Part shown: one piece after another, positions 36,608 through 45,137 of the stretch | How positions within the stretch are numbered: position 1 is the first letter of the stretch | Layout of the letters: every line of letters begins with the position of its first letter | From: Veillonella sp. T11011-6 | GTDB lineage: Bacteria; Bacillota; Negativicutes; Veillonellales; Veillonellaceae | DNA: 64,000 nt | NCBI RefSeq assembly: GCF_002959755.1 | Contig: NZ_PPCW01000004.1 | Span: 558,001 to 622,000 of the forward strand | Direction: 5' to 3' | Translations under genes and position numbers: made by a program | The notes under the pieces: generated by a model | The model's input: the letters and a program-made list of their open reading frames with translations, nothing else | Database searches by the model: none | Told to the model about the DNA's origin: nothing

Positions 36608-37987
36608 ATGAATCACGCAAAGAAACTACAATTATTAGCAGTACTCGGAGTTTTAACCATATCTTCTGCTAGCTTGGTACAAGCTGCAGATATTCCTGTT
36701 GTTTCCTCTGGTGGTGCCACTTATAACATTGGTCTACAAGGTTGGTCATCTTTCACCAACTCAGACAATGTACATCTTGGTGGTCAAACTGGGGCAGCTA
36801 ATAGCGATCCATATTCCCATACAGGAGATCCAAATGCAAAGGGTAATAATATTGCCATCGGTCGTCTTGCCTTGAATGGTTCTCAAGGCGGTGGCAATGT
36901 AGCATTAGGTGCTAAGAGCTTTGTAGGTGGTAAAGGTGACTATAACTTCTTAGGTAACTTTGCAGCCGGTTATAACTCAACGATTTCCGATACAATTGCG
37001 GTAGGTTATTTTGCAGGAGCTGGCTCTGAAGGTAATAAAAACGTATGGCTCGGTGCCTCTCAAGCAGGCGGTAGTAAGGGGAATAATACTGTATTAATCG
37101 GTTCTAACTCTACTGTAAATGGTGATTTTAACTATGGTATGGGCCATGGCGTCATCTTTAAAGGCGATAAGAACTCCGCTATTGGTGCATATAACAAGAT
37201 TGAAGGTAACCAATCTGGCGCCTTTGGTGTTGGTACATATGATGTGGACACTGTTAAGGGTGATAATTCCTATAGCGTTGGTAACAAGAACCAAGTGAGT
37301 GCTAATAATACATTCGTAGTGGGTAATAATGTGAAAACATCCCTAGATAATGCCGTTGTATTAGGTAATAATTCTACTGCTGAAAGTAGTGATGTAGTGA
37401 GCACTCCTAGTTATACTTATAATAATGGCGTTACTGAAAAATTCGCTGGTACTGCTCCTGTGTCTACTGTATCCGTTGGTACAGCTGGTCAAGAACGCAC
37501 CATTACTCATGTAGCAGCAGGCCGTATTACAGCGGACTCTACAGATGCAGTTAACGGCTCTCAATTATACGGTACAAACCAACAAATTGATGTATTGCAC
37601 CGCGATGTACGTCACGTAGAAAAAGAATCCAACCGCGGTGATGCTCGTGCTGCAGCACTAGCTGCATTACATCCACTACAATTTGATCCAGACCACAAGG
37701 TTCAAGTTATGGGTGGCTATGGTCACTATAAAGGCGAAAATGCATTGGCTCTTGGCGTAGGTTACTATCCAAAAGAAAACCTACTTCTCACTGCAGGTAC
37801 AACTGTAAGTGGTGATTTGATGGCCAATGTAGGCGTGTCCTATAAATTCGGTGAAAATAAGACACTTGCTAAGATTTCCCCTGCATCCTATAACGCATTA
37901 GAACAACGCGTAGATACACTAGAAGCACAAAACAAAAAACTACAAGAAACAGTAGATATGCTTGTGCAAAAACTTAATGAAAAATAA
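36608..37987 (+). CDS. Short YadA-like trimeric autotransporter
   Basis: 459 residues from ATG 36608, with GGGAGG 9 bp upstream (an ATG two codons earlier is too close to it). Signal peptide 1-26 (ends VQA), of normal type and without the extended signal of the giants. Residues about 75-270 are a YadA-like head with NIAIGRLALNGSQGGGNVALG-type repeats. A neck follows (RTITHVAAGRI, DAVNGSQLYG) and then a short stalk. The YadA anchor is at about 340-415 (LHPLQFDPDHKVQVMGGYG to VSYKFGE). The end is a coiled coil (about 425-459, LEQRVDTLEAQNKKLQETVD) beyond the barrel. There is almost no stalk, so the head would sit close to the cell surface. It is a single-gene unit with its own promoter and terminator. 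Confidence 0.92.
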   Translation: MNHAKKLQLLAVLGVLTISSASLVQAADIPVVSSGGATYNIGLQGWSSFTNSDNVHLGGQTGAANSDPYSHTGDPNAKGNNIAIGRLALNGSQGGGNVALGAKSFVGGKGDYNFLGNFAAGYNSTISDTIAVGYFAGAGSEGNKNVWLGASQAGGSKGNNTVLIGSNSTVNGDFNYGMGHGVIFKGDKNSAIGAYNKIEGNQSGAFGVGTYDVDTVKGDNSYSVGNKNQVSANNTFVVGNNVKTSLDNAVVLGNNSTAESSDVVSTPSYTYNNGVTEKFAGTAPVSTVSVGTAGQERTITHVAAGRITADSTDAVNGSQLYGTNQQIDVLHRDVRHVEKESNRGDARAAALAALHPLQFDPDHKVQVMGGYGHYKGENALALGVGYYPKENLLLTAGTTVSGDLMANVGVSYKFGENKTLAKISPASYNALEQRVDTLEAQNKKLQETVDMLVQKLNEK

Positions 37988-38086
37988 GTTTTCATATCTA
38001 ATATCTGATATTTAAAATGTAATCATTGCTATGTAATATATTATTATATAGCTTTTTAGAATAATATCTTACGATAGACAGTATGA

Positions 38087-38120
38087 AAGAGGTAATAACA
38101 TTGTTATTACCTCTTTTTTT
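38087..38120 (+). terminator. Terminator after the short trimeric autotransporter
   Basis: AAAGAGGTAATAACA / TGTTATTACCTCTTT stem followed by T residues, 100 bp after the stop codon. Confidence 0.85.
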
Positions 38121-38166
38121 ATATACATATAATAGTAAAATAATGCGTTTCTAGTGACTACTTGTC

Positions 38167-38196
38167 TTGACATGCATATACATTATTCGATACACT
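38167..38196 (+). promoter_or_regulatory. Promoter of the inverse-autotransporter barrel gene
   Basis: TTGACA (38167-38172), 18-bp spacer, TACACT (38191-38196); ATG at 38243. TCATGA occurs at 38218. Confidence 0.65.
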
Positions 38197-38242
38197 TATA
38201 CATATTTCATTTGTTGTTCATGAATTTTAAATGTAGAGAGTA

Positions 38243-39355
38243 ATGAAACGTATTGTGTGTATCGCCTTGAGCGCCCTATTGTGTTGTGTGGGTACAGCTG
38301 AGGCAGAAAAACAACAATTACATACAGATAAGGGCGTAGTGTCTGCAAAAACAGATAGTTCTATAAAGACAGAGGCTCATATAGATGTTGCTACTCATGT
38401 AAATACTGAGGGTAAGGTAAACTCCGATGAGAAAACAGCACGCATGAAGGCTGCATCTGAAGGCTTTCACATTACGCCTGCTGCTACGCCAGACCATGTG
38501 ATTGGCCAAGGTGGTCCGCTCGTCATGGATCGTCAAGATACTAAGACCGTGCAGTATAGCAATGTGGATGCCGTGAACCGCGCCATTAATGCGGTGGCCA
38601 TGTCTAATGTGTCCAATGCGATGTACGGTGCTAAAGGTAAACCATGGATGCGACGCACTACACTGAGCTTTCAGTTCCAAGAAGGGTGGAAGCCGCTCTA
38701 TTCTGTGGAGACTGTTCAACCTTTAGGTCATTACGATAATTCGTCTCGCGATGTGTGGTTTATGCAGCAGCGTATTTCTCGTGCTTCAGACACAGGGACA
38801 ACCCTCAACGTAGGCGTTGGGTATCGTCGTATTTCTAAGGATGACCGTCGCCTTTATGGGGCACATCTATTCTATGATCATCGCTTCTTGAATCGCCATG
38901 ATCGACTCAGTGCAGGTCTTGAATATATGTCTGGTGAAAGCGAGTTCCGATTTAACTGGTACGGTTCTGCTTCCGATGAGCGCGTCCTAGATGCTAATCT
39001 TCATACCTTAGAACGGGTAGCTAATGGTTATACTTTAGAGTACGGTAAGACTTTCAAAAATGCCCGCTGGGCTAGAGTCTATGTAGAAGGCTACCACTGG
39101 AACCAAGAACGACAAGCCGATAAGAATGGTTTGCGCATCGGTTCGGAGATGCAACTGACACCGCGCGTATCTGTAGATATGGGGTATAACAAACCGGAAC
39201 ACAGCTCTGGCGGTGCATATGGCAAGATTACCTTCCGCTTAGCGGGTGCGCCAATGGCTTGGTATGGTGGCAAGCACCGTTTAGAAGAATCTGCAACAGT
39301 TCGTGATAAAATGCTCAACCTCGTAAGACGTACAAATACGATTTTTGTTGAGTAA
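38243..39355 (+). CDS. Passenger-less inverse autotransporter (intimin/invasin-type) beta-barrel
   Basis: 370 residues. Signal peptide 1-22 (ends AEA), then a linker of about 90 residues. Residues about 125-345 form an inverse-autotransporter beta-domain: GVGYRRISKDDRRLYGAHLF, YDHRFLNRHDRLSAGLEY, SEFRFNWYGSASD, ARVYVEGYHW and ITFRLAG are the repeated strand patterns of intimin/invasin barrels. The last residues, MLNLVRRTNTIFVE, match the conserved pore helix end (LVxRxNxIxxE) that in intimin leads into the passenger, but here the protein stops. It is therefore a barrel without surface domain: either a real stand-alone porin-like protein or a truncated gene. No passenger remains are visible in 39356-39985. 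Confidence 0.88.
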   Translation: MKRIVCIALSALLCCVGTAEAEKQQLHTDKGVVSAKTDSSIKTEAHIDVATHVNTEGKVNSDEKTARMKAASEGFHITPAATPDHVIGQGGPLVMDRQDTKTVQYSNVDAVNRAINAVAMSNVSNAMYGAKGKPWMRRTTLSFQFQEGWKPLYSVETVQPLGHYDNSSRDVWFMQQRISRASDTGTTLNVGVGYRRISKDDRRLYGAHLFYDHRFLNRHDRLSAGLEYMSGESEFRFNWYGSASDERVLDANLHTLERVANGYTLEYGKTFKNARWARVYVEGYHWNQERQADKNGLRIGSEMQLTPRVSVDMGYNKPEHSSGGAYGKITFRLAGAPMAWYGGKHRLEESATVRDKMLNLVRRTNTIFVE

Positions 39356-39513
39356 TAATTTTGATAACTGAATACACAAATTGAATAGTAATGCTATCTT
39401 TTTCATTCATATAATTTTAATGAAAATTAAATGAAAAATTACCTACTATTGTTACTATATAAGTGATATACTCTAGGTAAGGGAATTTAGTGTTAATATC
39501 AATTGTTCTTTAT

Positions 39514-39545
39514 AGATAATGGCTTTTATAAAAAGCCATTATCTT
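39514..39545 (+). terminator. Hairpin/terminator after the inverse-autotransporter gene
   Basis: AGATAATGGCTTTT / AAAAGCCATTATCT (39514-39527 and 39531-39544) then T; about 160 bp after the stop codon. Most of 39356-39660 is AT-rich and shows no gene. Confidence 0.7.
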
Positions 39546-39659
39546 ATTATGTAGACATATACTACTATAATGAGTAACTTATATCTTATTATGTAACTTA
39601 TATTTAATACGTTATGTAGCTTATTTGTTAATGTATTATATAGTTATTATCTTATTATT

Positions 39660-39845
39660 GATGCCGTGTGATCGCCCGTTCATCTTAGTTACTCTCCAAC
39701 TATTTGATAATCTTTGTGTTGTGTTTACTTCAAAATCTCTCTCTTAATAACAAACTTAAATCATGCGGCAACGGTAAGAGGTTCGCCTTCCTCTTACCCA
39801 AAAAGGATAGTTAATCCTCATCGATTAACTATCCTTTTTTATATT
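39660..39845 (+). ncRNA. Candidate structured small RNA upstream of the SLH adhesin
   Basis: This stretch has a clearly higher GC content than its surroundings and no reading frame. TGCCGTGTGAT (39662-39672) pairs with ATCATGCGGCA (39760-39770) over 11 positions, including two G-U pairs, closing an 87-nt loop. A second hairpin GTAAGAGG/CCTCTTAC follows (39776-39798), then a terminator (39801-39845). A TATTAT box at 39645-39650 would place a start near 39657. The RNA would be about 185 nt. No known family recognised. Confidence 0.4.
39801..39845 (+). terminator. Terminator of the candidate small RNA
   Basis: AAAAAGGATAGTTAAT / ATTAACTATCCTTTTT stem with a short loop, ending in a T run; strong and near-symmetrical. 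Confidence 0.85.
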
Positions 39846-39870
39846 CTCTTAATAGATATATAAATTACTG

Positions 39871-39898
39871 TTTACAAAATACGTATACGTGCTACAAT
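39871..39898 (+). promoter_or_regulatory. Promoter of the SLH-bearing trimeric autotransporter
   Basis: TTTACA (39871-39876), 16-bp spacer, TACAAT (39893-39898); the ATG at 39986 follows a leader of about 80 bases containing TCATGA (39912) and a GGAGG site. Confidence 0.75.
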
Positions 39899-39985
39899 GT
39901 TCATATAAGACTCATGAATAAAGCATGAATTTTAAAGTACGAGAGAATGATAGGTTTTGTAGTTTGTAAATGGAGGTTCTAACTT

Positions 39986-42760
39986 ATGAACAAACGAAAA
40001 CGTTTATTAACCTTGTTAATTAACGGTGTGCTGCTATCTAGTTTATGTATGGTAGCTAATGCTGCAGATAATGTAGCTGGGGCAGGTAGTGGCGTAGCTA
40101 TTGGCACCGGCTCTAGTGCTCAAAAAGATGGAGTAGTTGCTATCGGTAAAGGTGCACATACCAATTATGCTGGCGGGTCTGGCTATGCTAAAGTTAATGG
40201 TGATGTCGTTATCGGCGAAAATGCAACAACTCATAGTTATTACGATCAATCCGGCTCAGTAGCTGTCGGAAAGAATGCGTATGTAGAAAATACGATTGGG
40301 AAACAAGACAAATTCTTTGCATTTAATCAAACTACTTTTAATACTTTTGGTTTGGGAAGTCTTCCACAACAACCAGATAAAGTTGTTACTGGTGTAGCAG
40401 TAGGCGATAATACTTATGTTAGAAGTGGTGGTACCATGGTCGGGTCCCATAATTATCGTGGGAAAATTGGTGATATCACTGTCAACACAGATACATATGC
40501 AGAGAAGCGTAAAGCTGGACTAGGCGTATACTCAACAACAGTGGGAGCGAATAGCTTTACCAATGGTACTGTGGCAACCAATACAGGTGCTTTGAATGTT
40601 ATTTCCAGTAATTATGATGGCAATAATTCTGCTAATGCAATTAAAAATTATGGGGCTACTATTAATGGCTCTTTAAACTCTATTGAGTCCGCTACAGCTG
40701 CTAGTAAATATTCTGGATTAAGCAATACTGTTGTTGGTACTGCTAATAGAACCAATAATTCTAATGGTTCTTTGATTTTCGGTGCAGGTAATGAAATTAC
40801 TAACTCTGTTACTGATATAGATGCTAGTTCAATAACACCAACTGCTTTTGGAGGTCCATCCTCTGTAACTGAAATGGCAGAAACTGTACGTAATTTAGTA
40901 AAAGACAGCAAATCTGGTGGTTCTACCTTAGCTATTGGTGGTGGCAATAAAGCTGATTATACACAATTAACATCAATGACAGGTGTTAATAATACTATTA
41001 CAGGGACTGCTGGCAATGTTGCAAAATTGAATCAGGTATCTGGGTACAATAATATAATTACTAATGCGTCTAATAATATTGTAATGGGTAATGATCGTAC
41101 CGTAACTGCTGATAATACAATTGCTATCGGTGGTCTTTCTTCTAGCGAAACTCGCTCTGTAGCCAATACAACAACTATTGGTTATGATGCAACAGCTTCT
41201 GTTGAAGGTGGAGTAGCTCTTGGTTATAAATCTAATGCGACTGTAGATAAAGGTGCAGCTGGTTATGATATCAGTACCAAAGCAGCATCTACTGATACAA
41301 GTTCCACATGGAAAGCGACAGCTGCTGCTGTATCCGTTGGCGATGTAGCTAATGATGTAACACGTCAAATTACATCTGTTGCAGCTGGTACAAATGATAC
41401 TGATGCAGTTAACGTAGCACAACTTAAAAAGGTAGAAACTAAAATCTCTACTGTTGAGGCAGATGCTAAAAAGCATACTACTGTTGTAGCAGGCGATAAT
41501 ACAACTGTAACACCTGGTACAAATGCTAATGGTGGTGCTGAATATAAAGTAGCTGTTAATAAAGACTTAGTAGAAATGAGCTCTGCTAACTTCGGCAAAG
41601 CAACTGACGACGTTCGTGCTCGTATCGATAAAGACAGTGCTCGCTTCTTTAACGGTAGCGAAAATATCGGTATTACACCTACTGATGGTATCAAAATCGA
41701 AAACACAGATACCTTAGAACAAGCAAACTTCACTAAATACGGTATGTACGCAAGTGAAGGTAGTAAAACTGTTTACTACACTACAAATGGTATCAGCGCA
41801 GGCGACCAAATCATCAATAATGTGAAAGCTGGTGTAGCAGATACTGATGCGGTTAACGTATCTCAACTTAAACGCGTACAAGATCAAATTGCAGCATCCA
41901 CTCAAGTTACAACTGTAACAGCTGGTGACCACATTAAGGTAACACCAACTGTAAATGGTAATACTCACGATTACAAAGTATCTCTTGCTGATGATATTGC
42001 TGACCAAATTACAAATAACACAACAAATATCAACAAAAATACAAATGATATAAAAAATATCAAAGGTAATTTATCTAAAATCGATAAACGTGTTGATAAA
42101 TCTGTAGCAGGTGCAGCAGCGTTAGCAGCATTGCATCCACTTGATTTCGATCCAGATGCTAAATGGGACTTTGCAGCTGGCTATGGTCATTACCACAGTG
42201 GTAATGCTGCCGCATTAGGCGCTTTCTACCGTCCTAATGAAGACGTACAACTTAGCGTAGGTTCTACTGTAGGCAGTGATGAAACAGTATTTAATGCTGG
42301 ATTATCTGTGAAAGTAGGGGCTCATAGTGGTGTATCTCGTTCTCGTGTAGCGATTGGTAAAGAAGTATTAGCTCTTAAGAAAACAGTAGCTGAACAAAAT
42401 GCTCAAATTCAAAAATTGACTGCATTATTAAATGGTGTTGCTGGTACTAAGATGAAAGCTGACCACACAACATTGTTCCCCGATATCCCTACAAACCATT
42501 GGGCATATGAAGCTGTAAGAGATTTATCCCGCCGTGGTCTTGTAGAAGGCTATCCAGATGGCACATTCGGTGGTGACCGCATGTTAACACGTTATGAATT
42601 TGCTCAAATCGTATACCGTGCTATTCAAGACGGTGTAACAGTTAATGATCGCCTTGTAACAGAATTCAGCCCTGAAATGGCATTGTTCCGTGTGGATACA
42701 GTTGCGAAAAATGCTAAAGGCGAACCAACAATTGAACGCGTTCGCGTTAACAAAAAATAA
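39986..42760 (+). CDS. YadA-like trimeric autotransporter with C-terminal SLH domain
   Basis: 924 residues. Signal peptide 1-26 (ends ANA). Head repeats (VAIGTGSSAQKDGVVAIGKG and similar) occupy about 30-450 with long insertions. Necks with DAVNVAQL and DAVNVSQL at about 475 and 630 frame short stalk parts. The YadA anchor is at about 705-778 (LHPLDFDPDAKWDFAAGYG to SVKVGAH). A coiled coil follows (about 795-822), then an SLH domain (about 830-885: FPDIPTNHWAYEAVRDL, GLVEGYPDGTFGGDRMLTRY) and a short tail. In Negativicutes SLH domains bind peptidoglycan, as in OmpM, where the SLH domain is N-terminal. After the last barrel strand the chain lies in the periplasm, so this adhesin should be anchored through the outer membrane to the cell wall. 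Single-gene unit. Confidence 0.93.
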   Translation: MNKRKRLLTLLINGVLLSSLCMVANAADNVAGAGSGVAIGTGSSAQKDGVVAIGKGAHTNYAGGSGYAKVNGDVVIGENATTHSYYDQSGSVAVGKNAYVENTIGKQDKFFAFNQTTFNTFGLGSLPQQPDKVVTGVAVGDNTYVRSGGTMVGSHNYRGKIGDITVNTDTYAEKRKAGLGVYSTTVGANSFTNGTVATNTGALNVISSNYDGNNSANAIKNYGATINGSLNSIESATAASKYSGLSNTVVGTANRTNNSNGSLIFGAGNEITNSVTDIDASSITPTAFGGPSSVTEMAETVRNLVKDSKSGGSTLAIGGGNKADYTQLTSMTGVNNTITGTAGNVAKLNQVSGYNNIITNASNNIVMGNDRTVTADNTIAIGGLSSSETRSVANTTTIGYDATASVEGGVALGYKSNATVDKGAAGYDISTKAASTDTSSTWKATAAAVSVGDVANDVTRQITSVAAGTNDTDAVNVAQLKKVETKISTVEADAKKHTTVVAGDNTTVTPGTNANGGAEYKVAVNKDLVEMSSANFGKATDDVRARIDKDSARFFNGSENIGITPTDGIKIENTDTLEQANFTKYGMYASEGSKTVYYTTNGISAGDQIINNVKAGVADTDAVNVSQLKRVQDQIAASTQVTTVTAGDHIKVTPTVNGNTHDYKVSLADDIADQITNNTTNINKNTNDIKNIKGNLSKIDKRVDKSVAGAAALAALHPLDFDPDAKWDFAAGYGHYHSGNAAALGAFYRPNEDVQLSVGSTVGSDETVFNAGLSVKVGAHSGVSRSRVAIGKEVLALKKTVAEQNAQIQKLTALLNGVAGTKMKADHTTLFPDIPTNHWAYEAVRDLSRRGLVEGYPDGTFGGDRMLTRYEFAQIVYRAIQDGVTVNDRLVTEFSPEMALFRVDTVAKNAKGEPTIERVRVNKK

Positions 42761-42799
42761 GGATACTATTAGTTGATAGTGTTCACACAACTTAATAAG

Positions 42800-42887
42800 T
42801 AACTACTATGCATACCTCAACTCCACCCCGAGGTCGCATAGTAGTTCATCAAAAAAGGAGTAACTGATATGTTCAGTTACTCCTTTT
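42800..42887 (+). terminator. Tandem hairpins: stem-loop plus terminator after the SLH adhesin
   Basis: First stem AACTACTATGC / GCATAGTAGTT (42801-42848) with an inner ACCTC/GAGGT pair. Then AAAAGGAGTAACTG / CAGTTACTCCTTTT (about 42855-42887), a classical terminator between convergent genes, probably used from both sides. Confidence 0.8.
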
Positions 42888-42942
42888 GTAGTTCTCATAT
42901 TATGTAATTTTCGATATTGTTTGTGATTATATTATTTGCGAT

Positions 42943-44508
42943 TTATTTCGCAAAATATCCTAGCGCTTGGATATGCGCGATGGACTCGTCTAAATATTGT
43001 TCAGAGGAGACAATGTGTTTAGTGCCATCATCTTTTGTTCTTTCAACGGTCATGTTTTCGTTCATAGTATCAATCAATTCTTGACGAGATATTGGTTTTG
43101 CCATCAATTTCATGACGTAGGATAAGCCTTCATCTACTGAAAAGTCTATTTGGTTATACATATTGCCGAGGCACATGTATTGATAGCCACCTTTTTCAAC
43201 GAGGGTGGATACATAGTTGATAAAGTGTTCTGGAATATAGGTTTTGTTTTCCTCAAATGGTAATTGGTCATATTTTTTTGCATATGTGTTGATATGACCG
43301 ACGATAGCAAGATGGAATAAACGTCTATACATAGCATCAGTATCGATTTCAGAATCAGGATGGTGTTCTTCAATATGTTTCATAATATCCGCTACATTGA
43401 ATGGTCGTTTTGTATCCATTAATTCTTGAATGCTAATGTGCATAACATTGGTCCACTCTGGAGGAACACCAGGCTCTTCATCTAATGCATTGTTGAAGTA
43501 TAGTGTATCTAGTACTTTCTTCTCAACCCTTTCGTCATGGGAAATTTTATCTTCGTTGCTACACTTTGTTAATAGGGCCATGCGGAACTGAGTATCATAC
43601 ACATAATCGTAGTACTGTTCCTTATCAATGTAGCTATCTCTAGCTAATGTTCTAATATTATTTTCGACATTACTATCAAGCCATGTAATGAAGGAACGAT
43701 TCAATGTTTCGTCACCGATGTAAGCGCAACCTTGCTCTTGCGCACGTTCAATAAATTCTGATACATATACAGGATCGTTAATAGCTTCTAAGTATTCGTG
43801 CCCAACGTAGTAATCGTTAGATTGGAGTACACGATTTATGTTTTTGATCTTATAATCAGAAATTTGTTGGGAACGTTCATCTAGCTTCATTGTTTCTGCA
43901 ATGAGTTTTAATACATTTTTTGTGTAGACCGTACGCTCTTGTAATGAGTCGTTAGGTGCATGTTTTTCAGAATATAACATAATATCCCGCAATTGCTCTA
44001 ACCGTTTCCAACCTGGATACGTATTATATGAAACATAGGCAATACCACGATCAGATAGGTTGCGACTGCAAATATTAAGGATTTTATCTTTTACCACATC
44101 AGGCACCCAAGACCAAATACCATGAACGATAATGTAATCGAAGGTACCGAATGTCTCATCAATATCCATGATATTTTTTTCTAATAAGGTAATATTTTTA
44201 AGCCCCATAGATTCAATTAATTCATTCCCATGTTTCACCTGTGTAGGGGATAGGTCGATGCCTGTGAAAGTTGCTGTTGGATTATATAGGGCTTGGGGTA
44301 TGATATTTCCACCGCAAGAAGAGCCCAACTCTAATACGCGCGCGTCTTCAACTGGTACTGGGTCTAAGCCATAAATAAGAGCTTTTGCCATTAAAGATGT
44401 AATACATGTATTGGAAAATGGTTTTGATACGTATAGAAAATCGTCGTAAGATTCCTTTAGGTCGTTAATTTTAGATTGATCTACACTAGTAATGTGTTGT
44501 TTACTCAT
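42943..44508 (-). CDS. Class I SAM-dependent methyltransferase with regulatory domain (possible protein lysine methyltransferase)
   Basis: 521 residues, the only large minus-strand gene. A SAM-binding motif VLELGSSCGGN (58-68) is followed by FTGIDLSPTQVKHG and FDYIIVHGIWSWV, the order of a Rossmann methyltransferase. The middle (about 215-300) fits the methyltransferase regulatory domain family, and the C-terminal third is helical and Glu/Asp-rich. No signal peptide, so it acts in the cytoplasm. This architecture resembles the Rickettsia enzymes that methylate lysines of the autotransporter OmpB. Here the gene is embedded in an adhesin island with very Lys-rich stalks, which makes adhesin methylation a fair hypothesis, but small-molecule or other protein substrates are possible. 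GAGGGG precedes the ATG. Confidence 0.85.
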   Translation of the reverse strand: MSKQHITSVDQSKINDLKESYDDFLYVSKPFSNTCITSLMAKALIYGLDPVPVEDARVLELGSSCGGNIIPQALYNPTATFTGIDLSPTQVKHGNELIESMGLKNITLLEKNIMDIDETFGTFDYIIVHGIWSWVPDVVKDKILNICSRNLSDRGIAYVSYNTYPGWKRLEQLRDIMLYSEKHAPNDSLQERTVYTKNVLKLIAETMKLDERSQQISDYKIKNINRVLQSNDYYVGHEYLEAINDPVYVSEFIERAQEQGCAYIGDETLNRSFITWLDSNVENNIRTLARDSYIDKEQYYDYVYDTQFRMALLTKCSNEDKISHDERVEKKVLDTLYFNNALDEEPGVPPEWTNVMHISIQELMDTKRPFNVADIMKHIEEHHPDSEIDTDAMYRRLFHLAIVGHINTYAKKYDQLPFEENKTYIPEHFINYVSTLVEKGGYQYMCLGNMYNQIDFSVDEGLSYVMKLMAKPISRQELIDTMNENMTVERTKDDGTKHIVSSEQYLDESIAHIQALGYFAK

Positions 44509-44562
44509 TAGAATATATCCCCTCTATAACTAATCTTCGGAAAATGCTCCTCATAATGATTT

Positions 44563-44594
44563 AGTATATCATAATTTTTATCAAAATCGGTCAA
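44563..44594 (-). promoter_or_regulatory. Promoter candidate of the methyltransferase gene
   Basis: On the minus strand, TGATATACT is an extended -10 (TATACT at 44563-44568); TTGACC lies at 44589-44594, with a 20-bp spacer that is longer than optimal. The remaining 44600-44960 is AT-rich and shows no gene. Confidence 0.4.
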
Positions 44595-44961
44595 AAAATT
44601 CATAGTTATTTCATTTATAAGTTCGTATATGAAAAAAATGTGAAAGTGCCTTTAAAAGATTGTTGGATTATTATATTCATATTTTTCTATGATCCATATT
44701 TTATAGATAATATATAAATAGATGCCAAAATCGAGAAAAATCAATGAGATTAAATCAATTAATCGTTTATTTATAACTTACATTAATATTATTATCGAAA
44801 AAACTAGTACTGCATAGAGAAAAATAGATTATATTTTATAAAATACGTATAAAACACCGAAAAAATGAGTAAAAAAACACTCATATATTAAATTTTGTTT
44901 AACAAAATAAAGGTTCTGACAACAAACCTTGCTGTTTATGATAAAAACATGAAGAAAACTA

Positions 44962-44990
44962 TTTACAACATTTTCGATATATGATATTCT
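44962..44990 (+). promoter_or_regulatory. Promoter of the second giant trimeric autotransporter
   Basis: TTTACA (44962-44967), 17-bp spacer, TATTCT (44985-44990). The leader to the ATG at 45138 is about 140 bases, with TCATGA at 44993. Confidence 0.65.
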
Positions 44991-45137
44991 GTTCATGACA
45001 CAAAATGAAAGAAATATGAAAGATACTCAGAAAGGCGTAAAGGTATGGGAAATTTAGGCTTTTTGTTCTTTTGTATTTTATTGATTTAATTATAAGGATT
45101 GTAATTGTGTCTAGTTAAGAAAGGGGTTCATAGTAAT

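Noticed and set aside
38243-39355. Inverse-autotransporter gene as a frameshifted pseudogene with passenger downstream
   Set aside because: No passenger-like (Ig-like or lectin-like) coding sequence is seen in any frame of 39356-39985; only hairpins, an RNA-like stretch and the next promoter are there.
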